A DNA stretch of 64,000 bases. It comes from Skermanella sp. TT6 (GTDB lineage: Bacteria > Pseudomonadota > Alphaproteobacteria > Azospirillales > Azospirillaceae). Each line of letters begins with the position of its first letter. Position 1 is the first letter of the stretch. Below are positions 53,405-62,028 of the stretch, piece after piece. The DNA lies in NCBI RefSeq assembly GCF_016653635.2, contig NZ_CP067420.1, positions 4,180,001 to 4,244,000 of the forward strand, written 5' to 3'. The notes below the pieces were generated by a model. The model searched no databases. It had not been told where the DNA came from and saw only the letters and a program-made list of their open reading frames with translations. A program made the position numbers and the translations under genes.

Positions 53405-54772
53405 CTAGCCCGCGACGGCCTTGATGCGGGCGATCATCTCGTCAACGGCCTTGTCCACCGGCACCTTCTCGTTGATGACCCGGTTGGCCGCCTTGGCCCA
53501 GACATTCTCGTTGTTCAGGATGGTGAACTTATAGTTCCTGGTGAACTCGAAGGTCACGGTGCCGTCCTTGAACTGGTTGTAGACCGACTGGCGGTGCGGA
53601 TCGGCCTTCCAGAACGGACGCTCCTGCCCCTCCTTGGTGACCGGGAACCAGCGGCCGAGCGAGCCCTCGACATAGGGGGTCAGGTTCTCCTCCTCGAGCA
53701 GGAACTTCACGAATTCCTTGCCGCGCTCCTTGTTGCGGGCGTTGGAGAAGATCACGCCGGTCTTGACCGCGGCGCGGTAGACCATCTTGCTGCCGTCGGG
53801 CTTCTGCGGGAAACCCGCCGTGCGGATCAGTTCGTAATAGTTCTTCTTGGCCTGGTCCCGCTGCTCCTGGGTCAGGGTCGCGTTGTTCATGTCGTCCAGC
53901 CACTTGGCCGCGATGGAGATCGTCGCGTTGTGGGTCAGGACCGTCGTCTTGTTGTGGAAGGCGACGTTGTTGTCCGGGTCCTTCCAGCTCGTGGCCGACG
54001 GCGGCGCGCAGCCCTTGGCATAGGGTTCGGTATAGTCGGTCAGCGCGCCGACCAGCCCTTCTTTCACCTTGGGATCGTCGACCAGCAGCTTGCCGTCGTC
54101 ATCGACCATCTTGACGTTGTAGGCGTCGGCGAAGGTCAGGAACGAATAGAAGGAGTCGCTGCTGTCCACGCCCAGCGGCTGCCCGATGCCATAGGCCCGC
54201 TGGCCCGACGCCTTGCGGTAGGCCGGCTGCACCTCGCTGCACCAGAAGGCCCAGTATTCCTTCCAGGTCTTGGGAATGTCCGACTCCTGGAAGCCGGCCT
54301 GGGTCAGCATGTCGGTCCAGTACTCGATATGCATGGTCTGCTGCTTGATCGGAAAGCCGTAATAGGCGCGCTCGCCCGTGCTTTCGTTCAGCAGCCAGGT
54401 CGTCTCCACCGTGTTCGGCGCGAACCGGTCCTTCATCGGCTCCAGGACGTCGGAGATGTCCTCCAGCCGGCCCTCGAAGGCCCACTTTCCGGTGACCTGG
54501 AAATCATAGACGTCGGCATAGGCCACGTCCGGCGGCGTGCCGGAATCCAGCGCCGCGACCGTCTTCGGGATCATGTCCTGCACGGGATACTGCGACAGCT
54601 CGACCTTGACCCCGGTCTTCTGCTCGAACTTCCGGATCGCCTCGAACAGCGCGTCGTCCTCGGACTTGTAGAAGCCCTTGACCCAGAAGACGTTCAGCTT
54701 CTCCTGCGCCATCGCCTGGCCCGCCGTGGCGGCCATGCAGACGGCCAGAACCGCACCCAACAGTGACTTCAT
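53405..54772 (-). CDS. Periplasmic sugar-binding protein of the ABC importer
   Basis: 455 residues. Sec signal MKSLLGAVLAVCMAATAGQA with AMA-Q cleavage at about 22/23. Family 1 extracellular solute-binding fold: ALFEAIRKFEQKTGVKVELS, AALDSGTPPDVAYADVYDF, YYGFPIKQQTMHIEYWTDML, KTGVIFSNARNKERGKEFVK. It feeds the two permeases that follow on the minus strand. The ligand is unknown; the dehydratase in the operon suggests a sugar, oligosaccharide or sugar acid. GGAGAAG precedes the ATG. Confidence 0.92.
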   Translation of the reverse strand: MKSLLGAVLAVCMAATAGQAMAQEKLNVFWVKGFYKSEDDALFEAIRKFEQKTGVKVELSQYPVQDMIPKTVAALDSGTPPDVAYADVYDFQVTGKWAFEGRLEDISDVLEPMKDRFAPNTVETTWLLNESTGERAYYGFPIKQQTMHIEYWTDMLTQAGFQESDIPKTWKEYWAFWCSEVQPAYRKASGQRAYGIGQPLGVDSSDSFYSFLTFADAYNVKMVDDDGKLLVDDPKVKEGLVGALTDYTEPYAKGCAPPSATSWKDPDNNVAFHNKTTVLTHNATISIAAKWLDDMNNATLTQEQRDQAKKNYYELIRTAGFPQKPDGSKMVYRAAVKTGVIFSNARNKERGKEFVKFLLEEENLTPYVEGSLGRWFPVTKEGQERPFWKADPHRQSVYNQFKDGTVTFEFTRNYKFTILNNENVWAKAANRVINEKVPVDKAVDEMIARIKAVAG

Positions 54773-54847
54773 CGCTTCTTCTCCCCATTCTCGTTTTCTT
54801 GATTGTTCGATCAGGCGGCACCCGTGCCGGCTCGCACCGCGAGGCCG

Positions 54848-55576
54848 CTACATGATGCCGGTCTTGCCGAAGATGTCCTCGGTGCGCTCGCCCCGCTCGA
54901 TCATCTGCCGGACGCTCTCCTCGCCCTCGACCTTCTCCAGCGCCAGTGCGACGATGTCGGCGGCATGGTCGGCCGGAACGACCACCACCCCGTCGATGTC
55001 GGCCACGACCACGTCGCCTGGATCGATCCGGACGCCGTTGCCGAACTCGATCGGGCAGCGGAAATCGATGACCCGCCCCCGCATGCGCTGGTCCTGGGCG
55101 TATGACCCGTGGGAATAGACCGGGAAACCGAGCTTCCTGATCCCCAGCGTGTCGCGGTGGAACCCGTCCACCACCGCCCCCGCCGCTCCCAGCGCACGGG
55201 CGCGCGTGCTCATCAGCTCGCCCCACAGCGCATAGCGCGGCGAGCCGCCGGTGCAGACATAGACCTCGTCCCGCTGCAGCTCGTCGAGCGCGCGGAGCAT
55301 CAACCCGAACGGAAAAGGATTGCCTCCCCCCTGCCCGCTCCCAGGACCACCCCCGGGCCCGGCCCCCCGCCACTCCACGTCGCCGCAGCAGTCGGCCTCC
55401 AGCACGGGCATGGCGCGGCCGGCCATCACCCTTGCGGGAGCGGTGTCGGGATCGATCGGGCGGATCGCCGGCGGCAGGAACTGGCGGGTCAGCCCGCGCG
55501 TGTCCATGACGTCGCCCAGCACGGCCGTGAAAAGCCGCGTGCGTATGGTATCGAGAATGTCCGTGCCAGTCGCCAC
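54848..55576 (-). CDS. RraA-family protein (aldolase/decarboxylase-like)
   Basis: 242 residues starting with GTG at 55576 behind GGGGGAGATGAG. The RraA fold is recognised by LGDVMDTRG, GRAMPVLEADC, GELMSTRARALGAAGAVVDGFHRD (G-x(n)-DG-x-RD-like binding region, here DGFHRD) and GDVVVADIDGVVVVP. Related enzymes cleave 4-hydroxy-2-oxoacids or decarboxylate oxaloacetate. A Gly/Pro-rich insertion (PGGGPGSGQGGGNPF, about residue 75-90) is unusual. First gene on the minus side of the ABC operon, 75 bases before the binding-protein gene. Confidence 0.85.
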   Translation of the reverse strand: MATGTDILDTIRTRLFTAVLGDVMDTRGLTRQFLPPAIRPIDPDTAPARVMAGRAMPVLEADCCGDVEWRGAGPGGGPGSGQGGGNPFPFGLMLRALDELQRDEVYVCTGGSPRYALWGELMSTRARALGAAGAVVDGFHRDTLGIRKLGFPVYSHGSYAQDQRMRGRVIDFRCPIEFGNGVRIDPGDVVVADIDGVVVVPADHAADIVALALEKVEGEESVRQMIERGERTEDIFGKTGIM

Positions 55577-55764
55577 GGGCTCATCTCCCCCCTGATTGCG
55601 CCTCTCTGGTCCGGAGGCTTTCGAGAACTGTAACGCGGCTTTATGCCACGACAAAGCTTGTTTTCTTTGGAACGAAACTTGCCTGGAGTTGACAGACGCG
55701 CCATGGTGTGTAGCCGCCGGATACAAGGCGGAGGGAAGAGACAACAAAGGTGCTGATACAAGCC

Positions 55765-56745
55765 ATGGCCCGCCCGGAAATCCTTCAGATCGCCCCGATG
55801 ATGCCTGTGGTCGCCGACCAGATCGACCGGCTGTTCACCGTTCACCGTCTGTGGGAGGTCGCCGACCGGGACGCCTTCCTGGCCGAGCACGGCCCCCGGA
55901 TCCGCGGCATCGCCGCCGGCGGGCACGCCCCGTTGAACGAGCAGCTGATGGGCAGGCTCCCCGCGCTGGAGATCGTCTCCGCCTTCGGCGTCGGCTATGA
56001 CCAGATCGACGCCAAGTGGGCCGGCGGCAACGGCATCGTCGTGACCAACACGCCCGACGTGCTGACCGACGAGGTCGCGGACCTTACCATCGGCCTGCTG
56101 ATCTCGACGGTGCGCCGCATCCCGGAGGCAGAGCGCCACCTGCGCGACGGCAAATGGCCTTCGGGAGCCTTCCCGCTCACCGCGTCGCTGCGCGGCCGCA
56201 AGGTCGGCATCCTCGGCCTGGGCCGGATCGGCAAGGCAATCGCCAAGCGACTCGAAGCCTTCGGCCTGCCGATCTCCTATCATGGCCGGACCCGGCAGGA
56301 CGGCGTCGACTACGCCTATGTCGCCGACGCGGTCGATCTGGCCCGGCAGGTGGATGTGCTGATCTCCGTCATTCCCGGCGGCGCCTCGACCGAGCGGATG
56401 GTCGGCCGCGAGATCTTCGAAGCCCTCGGCCCCGACGGCATCTTCGTCAATGTCGGCCGCGGCACCGTGGTGGACGAGGCCGCCCTGATCGAGGCGCTCC
56501 GCTCCCGGACGATCCTGGCCGCCGGCCTGGACGTCTATGCCGACGAACCCAACGTCCCGGCCGAGCTGATCGCGATGGAGAACACCGTGCTTCTGCCCCA
56601 CGTGGCTTCCGGAACGGTCCACACCCGCAACGCCATGGGCCAGCTCGTGGTGGACAATCTCGTCTCCTGGTTCGACGGCCGCGGCGCGCTGACTCCGGTG
56701 GCCGAGACGCGCGAAGTAGCCGCGAAGAAGTCCGGCAAGGCCTGA
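55765..56745 (+). CDS. D-isomer-specific 2-hydroxyacid dehydrogenase
   Basis: 326 residues. NAD(P)-binding VGILGLGRIGKAIAKRL, catalytic Arg in VNVGRGTVVDE, Glu in VYADEPNVP and His in LLPHVASGT, as in glyoxylate/hydroxypyruvate reductases. Divergent from the RraA gene across a ~190-base promoter region containing TTGACA at 55689-55694. It may reduce the glyoxylate or hydroxypyruvate-like product of the pathway next door (inference). GTG at 55750 is an alternative start. Confidence 0.9.
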   Translation: MARPEILQIAPMMPVVADQIDRLFTVHRLWEVADRDAFLAEHGPRIRGIAAGGHAPLNEQLMGRLPALEIVSAFGVGYDQIDAKWAGGNGIVVTNTPDVLTDEVADLTIGLLISTVRRIPEAERHLRDGKWPSGAFPLTASLRGRKVGILGLGRIGKAIAKRLEAFGLPISYHGRTRQDGVDYAYVADAVDLARQVDVLISVIPGGASTERMVGREIFEALGPDGIFVNVGRGTVVDEAALIEALRSRTILAAGLDVYADEPNVPAELIAMENTVLLPHVASGTVHTRNAMGQLVVDNLVSWFDGRGALTPVAETREVAAKKSGKA

Positions 56746-56827
56746 AGCGGTACCGCCGCCATACCTCCCTCGCCCCCGGGAATGAATCACCGGCTTGTCT
56801 GTTAAATGCTCAGAAGGAGATCAAATC

Positions 56828-57004
56828 ATGAGCAAGAAGCAGCTTATCGGTGTTGTATTCGCCCTGCTGGCGCTGGGAGCATGCTCGACGGAACAGATGG
56901 TGGGTACCGGCGTCGGCGCCGCCGGCGGCTACGCGATCGACGGCAAGCGCGGAGCCCTGATCGGCGGCGCGGGCGGCGGCCTGCTCGGCACGATCATCGA
57001 CTGA
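56828..57004 (+). CDS. Small glycine-zipper lipoprotein
   Basis: 58 residues. The signal LIGVVFALLALGAC (lipobox LGAC) is followed by MVGTGVGAAGGYAIDGKRGA and LIGGAGGGLLGTIID, a glycine-zipper pattern as in OsmB/SmpA-like envelope lipoproteins. AAGGAG lies 8 bases before ATG. Such proteins are often stress-induced; this is not shown here. Stand-alone gene. Confidence 0.8.
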   Translation: MSKKQLIGVVFALLALGACSTEQMVGTGVGAAGGYAIDGKRGALIGGAGGGLLGTIID

Positions 57005-57056
57005 CGGCCAAGGCCGTACAGGCCACGCCAAGAGACTGAAACACTGCCCTTTCATC

Positions 57057-57400
57057 ATGGCCGGACTTGATCCACGGCTGTCCGGCGCGGTACTTGCCCA
57101 TCAACCATTGTGAACGTTACTAACGATCGTTTTCTCTTCCGGTTCGTCATCCGCGGGCTTGACTCGCGGATCTCAAGGCACGGAGGCTCCGATGCTTCCC
57201 GTGAAAGATGGCCGGATCAAGTCCGGCCATGACGAAAATGGAGTAATTTTACCTGAGGTTAACCCTTTCGTAGCGCAAGGCAATCACCGTGCCGGACAGC
57301 CGTGGACTTGATCCGGCTATCCGCGTACGAACTTGATCAAGCCCGCTCGCACGCGGATGCGCGAGGTCAACCCCGCGCATGACGAAAGGGACCCCTCTCC
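57057..57400. repeat. Cluster of 23-nt palindromes and decayed copies
   Basis: Perfect or near-perfect 9-5-9 units at 57149-57171 (ATCCGCGGG-CTTGA-CTCGCGGAT, one mismatch pair) and 57208-57230 (ATGGCCGGA-TCAAG-TCCGGCCAT). Decayed copies lie near 57057-57085, 57290-57335 and 57340-57385. They fill most of the 521-base gap 57005-57525, in which no gene is supported. Confidence 0.75.
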
Positions 57401-57525
57401 CGATCCGCGGCCCCCCGGCATTCATCCATAATCCCTGAACTTCCGGCTCCCCAGCGGGTTGATTGCCCGAAAACACCTGACCCGGCACCGCACGCCGGCA
57501 TGGGATCAACAAGGGGGAGACGCCA

Positions 57526-58842
57526 ATGCTGGGCGCAGCAACCAACTGGTCCACGAACCTGGTCGAGCGCTACCTGCCCGACCCCTATGTCCTCGTGCTG
57601 CTGCTGACCCTGCTCGTCTATGCCGCCGGCATCCTGTTCGAAGGCGCCTCTCCGCTCGCCATGGCCCGCTACTGGGGCGACGGGTTCTGGCAGCTGCTGG
57701 AATTCAGCATGCAAATGGTGCTGGTGCTGGTGACCGGCTTCGTTCTGGCCAGCACGCCCTTCTTCCGGCGCATACTCTCCGCTATCGCCCGGCTGGCGAA
57801 GACGCCGGGACAGGCCATCGTCATGGTCACGCTGGTGTCCCTTGCGGCGAGCTGGATCAACTGGGGCTTCGGCCTCGTCATCGGCGCCCTGTTCGCCCGC
57901 CAGCTCGCCCGAGTCGTCCCGACGGTGGACTACCGTCTGCTGATCGCCAGCGCCTATTCCGGGTTCGTGATCTGGCACGGCGGCCTGTCGGGCTCGGTCC
58001 CCCTGACCATCGCGACCCCCGGGCATTTCTCCGAGAACCTGATCGGCATCGTGCCGACCAGCCAGACGCTTTTCAGCAGCTACAACCTGATCATCGTCGC
58101 CGCCCTGGTCGTCCTGATCCCGCTGACCAACCGCCTGATGCTGGGCCACGGCGGCCAACCCGTCCACGTGGACCCGGCCAAGCTGGTGGACATCGACCCG
58201 GAGGACGCCGGCCGCATCGACCGACCGGCCGACCGGCTGGAGCAGAGCCGCGCGATCTCCTGGATCGTCGGCGGCCTCGGCCTGCTGTTCATCGCGCTCT
58301 ATGTGATCGACAAGGGCTTGGCGTTGAACCTGAACATCGTCAACTTCATCTTCCTGTTCCTCGGCATCCTGCTGCACGGCACGCCCTACCGCTTCCTCCA
58401 CAGCCTCCAGGAAGCCGTGAAGGGTGCCGCGGGCATCATCATACAGTTCCCGTTCTACGCCGGCATCATGGGGATGATGGTGCAGTCCGGCCTGGCCCGC
58501 AGCCTGTCCGAATGGTTCGTCTCCTTCTCAACCGCCGACACCCTGCCCCTCTTCACCTTCTGGAGCGCCGGCCTGCTCAACGCCCTGATCCCCTCGGGCG
58601 GCGGCCAGTGGGCGGTGCAGTCCCAGGTGATGCTGCCGGCCGCCACGGCGCTGAACGCCGACCTCTCCAAGGTCGCCATGGCGGTCGCCTGGGGCGACGC
58701 CTGGACCAACCTGATCCAACCCTTCTGGGCCTTGCCGGCGCTGGCCATCGCGGGGCTGAAGGCGAAGGACGTGATGGGCTTCTGCCTGATCGTGCTGGTC
58801 GTGTCGGGGGTGGTGATTTCGGCGGGGTTGCTTTGGGGGTGA
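57526..58842 (+). CDS. atoE: AtoE-type short-chain fatty acid transporter
   Basis: 438 residues, highly hydrophobic with about 10-12 helices. NLVERYLPDPYVLVLLLTLL near the start, SWINWGFGLVIGALFAR, and SGGGQWAVQSQVMLPAA are conserved in the AtoE/TIGR00366 family. Known members take up acetoacetate or butyrate. AAGGGGGAG lies 7 bases before ATG. It stands alone between palindrome clusters; no acetoacetate metabolism genes are adjacent. Confidence 0.9.
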   Translation: MLGAATNWSTNLVERYLPDPYVLVLLLTLLVYAAGILFEGASPLAMARYWGDGFWQLLEFSMQMVLVLVTGFVLASTPFFRRILSAIARLAKTPGQAIVMVTLVSLAASWINWGFGLVIGALFARQLARVVPTVDYRLLIASAYSGFVIWHGGLSGSVPLTIATPGHFSENLIGIVPTSQTLFSSYNLIIVAALVVLIPLTNRLMLGHGGQPVHVDPAKLVDIDPEDAGRIDRPADRLEQSRAISWIVGGLGLLFIALYVIDKGLALNLNIVNFIFLFLGILLHGTPYRFLHSLQEAVKGAAGIIIQFPFYAGIMGMMVQSGLARSLSEWFVSFSTADTLPLFTFWSAGLLNALIPSGGGQWAVQSQVMLPAATALNADLSKVAMAVAWGDAWTNLIQPFWALPALAIAGLKAKDVMGFCLIVLVVSGVVISAGLLWG

Positions 58843-58992
58843 AGCCCCGTGCCGACAATAAACGGTGCGGAGTGGAAATCTTCCGCGGCAGCCTTCCAAT
58901 CCGAGTTGCCGGCCAAGTCCAAGGATGTCCGGTACGATAGTTGCTCCTCACCCAAAGGTGCCGGATGGTGACAGCAACACTCCCCATTCGTC

Positions 58993-59015
58993 ATGACCGG
59001 ACTTGATCCGGTCAT
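58993..59015. repeat. 23-nt intergenic palindrome
   Basis: ATGACCGGA-CTTGA-TCCGGTCAT, a perfect 9-bp stem, about 150 bases after the AtoE-like gene. The rest of 58843-59157 contains no gene or other signal that I can support. Confidence 0.8.
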
Positions 59016-59157
59016 CTCCCAGCGGGCTTCATCAAGCCTTCGCTGATTGAGCCCCGCAGGGCAAGCCCGATCAGGATGAAGAACGAGTTTCGACATCCAA
59101 ACAAACATACCGCGGGTCACGCAAGGGCCGTGCGCCAAGCCCTGGGATAACACGCCC

Positions 59158-59186
59158 TTGATCGTATCTCAATTGAGACACATGAT
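59158..59186 (+). promoter_or_regulatory. Putative promoter with operator palindrome for the toxin-antitoxin operon
   Basis: TTGATC (59158-59163) and CATGAT (59181-59186) are spaced 17 bases, a fair -35/-10 pair. Between them lies the perfect 12-bp palindrome TCTCAATTGAGA (59167-59178). Antitoxins of this type usually repress their own promoter, so this is the likely operator. Confidence 0.5.
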
Positions 59187-59212
59187 AGGGGCATACAACA
59201 GGAGAACCGGCA

Positions 59213-59512
59213 ATGGCTGCCCAGACATCGATGCTGCACATCCGCGTGGACGACAAGCTCAAGGCTGACGCAACGGAAAAACTCGCCAATGTCGGCCTCA
59301 CTGTCTCGGATGCCGTACGTATCCTGCTTACGCGCATCGCCAAAGAAGGCGCTCTGCCGGCCGGATTGACCGCGACACCCGAAGCGTATGATGCATGGTT
59401 TCGGGCCAAGGTCCACGAGGCGTTGGCCGACACAAGCCCGACGGCACCTCATCAGCAAGTCATGGGCGAAGCTCAAGCCTTGATCGACAGGAAACGTCGT
59501 GGTGGTGCTTGA
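59213..59512 (+). CDS. RelB/DinJ-family antitoxin
   Basis: 99 residues. The N-terminal ribbon-helix-helix reads MLHIRVDDKLKADATEKLANVGLTVSDAVRILL in pattern (beta-strand LHIRVDD, helix-turn-helix around VGLTVSDAV), as in RelB/DinJ. It would bind the operator upstream and neutralise the toxin. AGGAGA (59200-59205) precedes ATG by 7 bases. It overlaps the toxin gene by 14 bases. Confidence 0.9.
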   Translation: MAAQTSMLHIRVDDKLKADATEKLANVGLTVSDAVRILLTRIAKEGALPAGLTATPEAYDAWFRAKVHEALADTSPTAPHQQVMGEAQALIDRKRRGGA

Positions 59513-59786
59513 GTGGCGGGAGACGGCCCGTGCCGATCTTTTGTCTATCATTGACTACATATCCGACGATAACTTGGAGGCTGCCCAGCGTTTGAAAAAC
59601 GACATCGAGGCGAAGACTTCGAAACTGCCTGAGCATCCGAAGCTCTACCGGACCGGTCGAGTCGCTGGCACGCGGGAAATGGTTGTCCGATCTAACTACG
59701 TGGTCGTCTACACAGAAGACACGCGCGCAGTAACGATACTTCGCGTACTACATGCCGCCCAACAATGGCCGCCTGTGCACGAGTAG
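59499..59786 (+). CDS. RelE/ParE-family toxin
   Basis: 95 residues. VLEWRETARADLLSIIDYIS, PKLYRTGRVAGTREMVV, then SNYVVVYTEDTRAVTILRVL and a HAAQQWP tail: this is the ParE/RelE fold. The R-x-x-L-RVLHAAQQWP ending is closer to the YafQ/ParE branch. Whether it cuts ribosomal mRNA or poisons gyrase cannot be told. GTG at 59499 (or the next GTG at 59502), inside the antitoxin gene. Confidence 0.9.
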   Translation: MVVLEWRETARADLLSIIDYISDDNLEAAQRLKNDIEAKTSKLPEHPKLYRTGRVAGTREMVVRSNYVVVYTEDTRAVTILRVLHAAQQWPPVHE

Positions 59787-59803
59787 AAAATTATGTAGGA
59801 TAG

Positions 59804-59941
59804 GGCATATACAGGGCGAGCGATGTCCAGTTCCCAACTGATATTGGAACAAAGAAGACTTTCAACGTTCAGGACATTTTGAAAAAAGCGGTTGTATTTG
59901 CCAGATACGATCCAGGAATCACCTCTCTCCTGGAAAAATAA
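59804..59941 (+). pseudogene. Possible C-terminal remnant of a decayed gene
   Basis: After a stop codon at 59801-59803, an open frame reads SDVQFPTDIGTKKTF, then DILKKAVVFARYDPGITSLL to TAA at 59939-59941. The text is protein-like and AT-richer than neighbours, but there is no start codon with a ribosome site. Family unknown. It lies between the toxin gene and tRNA-Leu, a region where mobile DNA often integrates. The rest of 59787-60145 shows nothing. Confidence 0.25.
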
Positions 59942-60145
59942 CGCGCTAAGCTGAAGCGTGAGTAAGATGCATCCTCATCAAGACAGCGCCGCAATCCGAC
60001 ATGACCGACCGCCGGACAACATACCCGGGAACTTACCTGGACTCACGCCTGATTATGGATCTCCCGCTATGCGGGCAAGACTGCGATACAGTCATCAAGC
60101 AAAACCCGCAACAGGGCCTGATGCGCACTAAGTTTCTGTTTTGAC

Positions 60146-60232
60146 TGGTGCCCCCGGCCAGACTCGAACTGGCACGCCATCACTGGCAACGGATTTTGAG
60201 TCCGCCGCGTCTACCGATTCCGCCACAGGGGC
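60146..60232 (-). tRNA. tRNA-Leu (anticodon CAA)
   Basis: On the minus strand a class II tRNA starts GCCCCTGTGGCGGAATCGGT, has the anticodon loop CTCAAAA between GCGGA/TCCGT stems (anticodon CAA, reading UUG), a long variable arm, T-loop GTTCGAGTC, and acceptor 3' side CGGGGGC followed by A and an encoded CCA. The acceptor stem pairs over 7 bp including one G-U. All tRNA-Leu features are present. Confidence 0.95.
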
Positions 60233-60286
60233 TACCTGGGGAAAGTGCCGGGATAATACTCGCCGGCACCCACGGGTCAATCAAAT

Positions 60287-61084
60287 TCACCGCGCCGGCC
60301 GGCCGCAATACTCCGCGGTCGTGTACCGCCCCGTGATCGTATAGGGCGTTCCCGGCCTCAGGATGAACTCGCTGGCGCCCTTGGGCTTGTTCGGGTTCGC
60401 CTTGTCGTCGGCGGGCGCCCAGTCATAGGTGTATCCCAGCCGGGTCCACGGAAAACCGGAGGCGTTGTAGGACTTCGCATAGTTGCCGGTGAACCAGGTC
60501 CGATAATCGTCCACGTCGCTCGCCGTATCCACCTCGCAGCGGCTGTCGTCCACTTCGCGGTCAGGACAGGGGCGCAGCATGTCCTTGGGCGACACCCACA
60601 TCTCCACGAAGCGCGCGTTCTGACCGGTCGGCGGCAGCCCGAAAAGCTGAAGGAGGCGATTAGTGATCGCGACCGTGTCGCGGGTGCCCAGCGAGCGGCA
60701 GAAATCCCGCACCTGCGGAACGGCCGTCACCCACATCACCGTGCCCCAGTTGGGCGGGGCCGACTTGTCCGCCGGCAGTTCCTCCGGCTGGGAATAGAAA
60801 CGCTGGAACGCGCTTTCCGACATCCAGGACACGACCTTGACCCGGGAATCGGCGGCCTCGGTCTCCCAGCGCAGGGCCGCGTTGTCGCGACGGATGGGCA
60901 CCAGGCGATCGTCGATCTCGGCCGGGGTCGGAACGGCCGCGTCGGAGATCGCCTCGATATATTGCTTCAGCGGGTCCGCCCCGTCGGAGGATGCCGCGAC
61001 GGCGACACCCGCTCCGCCGCCGGCCCAGGCCACCATGAACATCCCCGCCAGCGCGGCGACCAGATCCCTCCTGCCCTTTTCCAA
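60287..61084 (-). CDS. Exported protein of unknown function
   Basis: About 265 residues from TTG at 61084 (EKGRRDLVAALAGMFMVAWA, a signal peptide). The mature part has five cysteines, including PCPDREVDDSRCEVD and TTAEYCGRP at the C-terminus, and aromatic stretches such as FPWTRLGYTYDWAPADD. It looks like a secreted or periplasmic protein with disulfides. GTG at 61150 is the alternative start. I do not recognise the family; no neighbours explain it. Confidence 0.7.
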   Translation of the reverse strand: MEKGRRDLVAALAGMFMVAWAGGGAGVAVAASSDGADPLKQYIEAISDAAVPTPAEIDDRLVPIRRDNAALRWETEAADSRVKVVSWMSESAFQRFYSQPEELPADKSAPPNWGTVMWVTAVPQVRDFCRSLGTRDTVAITNRLLQLFGLPPTGQNARFVEMWVSPKDMLRPCPDREVDDSRCEVDTASDVDDYRTWFTGNYAKSYNASGFPWTRLGYTYDWAPADDKANPNKPKGASEFILRPGTPYTITGRYTTAEYCGRPAR

Positions 61085-61505
61085 GTCCGTGCCCCCGATT
61101 GCCTGTGGATCGACCGGCACGGAATCGGGCCAGCGCCTTGATATCCGCACTACCCTGCGGACGTACTGAGGCCTTCTTTATCTCCTGTTTGTATAAGAAT
61201 GGTTGAAGCACTCGCGCAACAGCCTCATTCGTGTTGCCAGGAAGCTATTCCTTCATCAATTCGCGCTAGGCTCGCCGCCGCACTCCGGTGCCGGATCTTT
61301 GCAGCGTGAATATCAGGACCCACGGTACCCGCCTGCCCCCACGCGCGGATGAATACGTTTGCTGACGTGATCCGGGGGAGTGATGTCAGCAATCGGCGTA
61401 ATGAAGGTTCGCACGTGGATGCACGGGGCAATTCCACGGTTGTCCAGCACGGCTGCTGCTTACCGGTCAGAAGGCTGGAGCATGGGCAGAAGGCCCTTTT
61501 TCGTC

Positions 61506-61827
61506 ATACCCGGACTTGATCCGGGTATCTCCCCGCATGGCGGCGCTGACGGAGCCTGCAAGCGATGACCGGGTCAAGCCCGGTCATGACGATGAGGGGA
61601 GAAGCACTCTACAAGAAAAGCATCCTCCGATTGAGTTTGCAATCGTCGCGCTGGACTATCGCGGGTCAAGCCCGCGCGTGACGAGAAGGAGTAATGCAGG
61701 ATCCACGACGCCGCTCTACCCTGCCGCACGGATGACTACGTTTGCTGACATTTTCCGGGGGGATGATGTCAGCATTCTTCGCCGTGATGGTTCGCACGTG
61801 GAAACGCGGGTCAAGCCCGCGCATGAT
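61506..61827. repeat. Cluster of 23-nt palindromes
   Basis: Perfect 9-5-9 units at 61506-61528 and 61565-61587; shorter or imperfect copies at about 61659-61684 and 61804-61827. The remainder of 61085-62028 (over 900 bases) has no supported gene. Two short segments, near 61330-61385 and 61730-61765, share ACGTTTGCTGAC followed by a GGGGG-GATGTCAGCA pattern, so the stretch may itself be partly duplicated. Confidence 0.7.
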
Positions 61828-62028
61828 GGAAGGAGATCATAGAAGATCGAAAGGAGACGAAAGGAAGGAACGCCACCGTCCGATCATGACAAAAGCGCAC
61901 ATATCGCCTCCCATCTGTGGACATCGCCGTAATCTGTGGCCCCCTCGGCACTTCCGGAACAGCAGCGGCCGCAGCCATGATCACGTTTGTTGACATCCGC
62001 GGCCATCCCCCCGGGGGTCACCGCCCCG

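Noticed and set aside
55689-55716. TTGACA plus a possible -10 in the divergent RraA/dehydrogenase gap as a defined promoter
   Set aside because: The -35 is perfect but the hexamer 16 bases on (TAGCCG) is too poor to call a promoter.
61380-61842. Short plus-strand frames with RVKPGHD- and SSPRVTR-like text
   Set aside because: They arise from translating the 23-nt palindromes, a common source of false genes in alphaproteobacteria.
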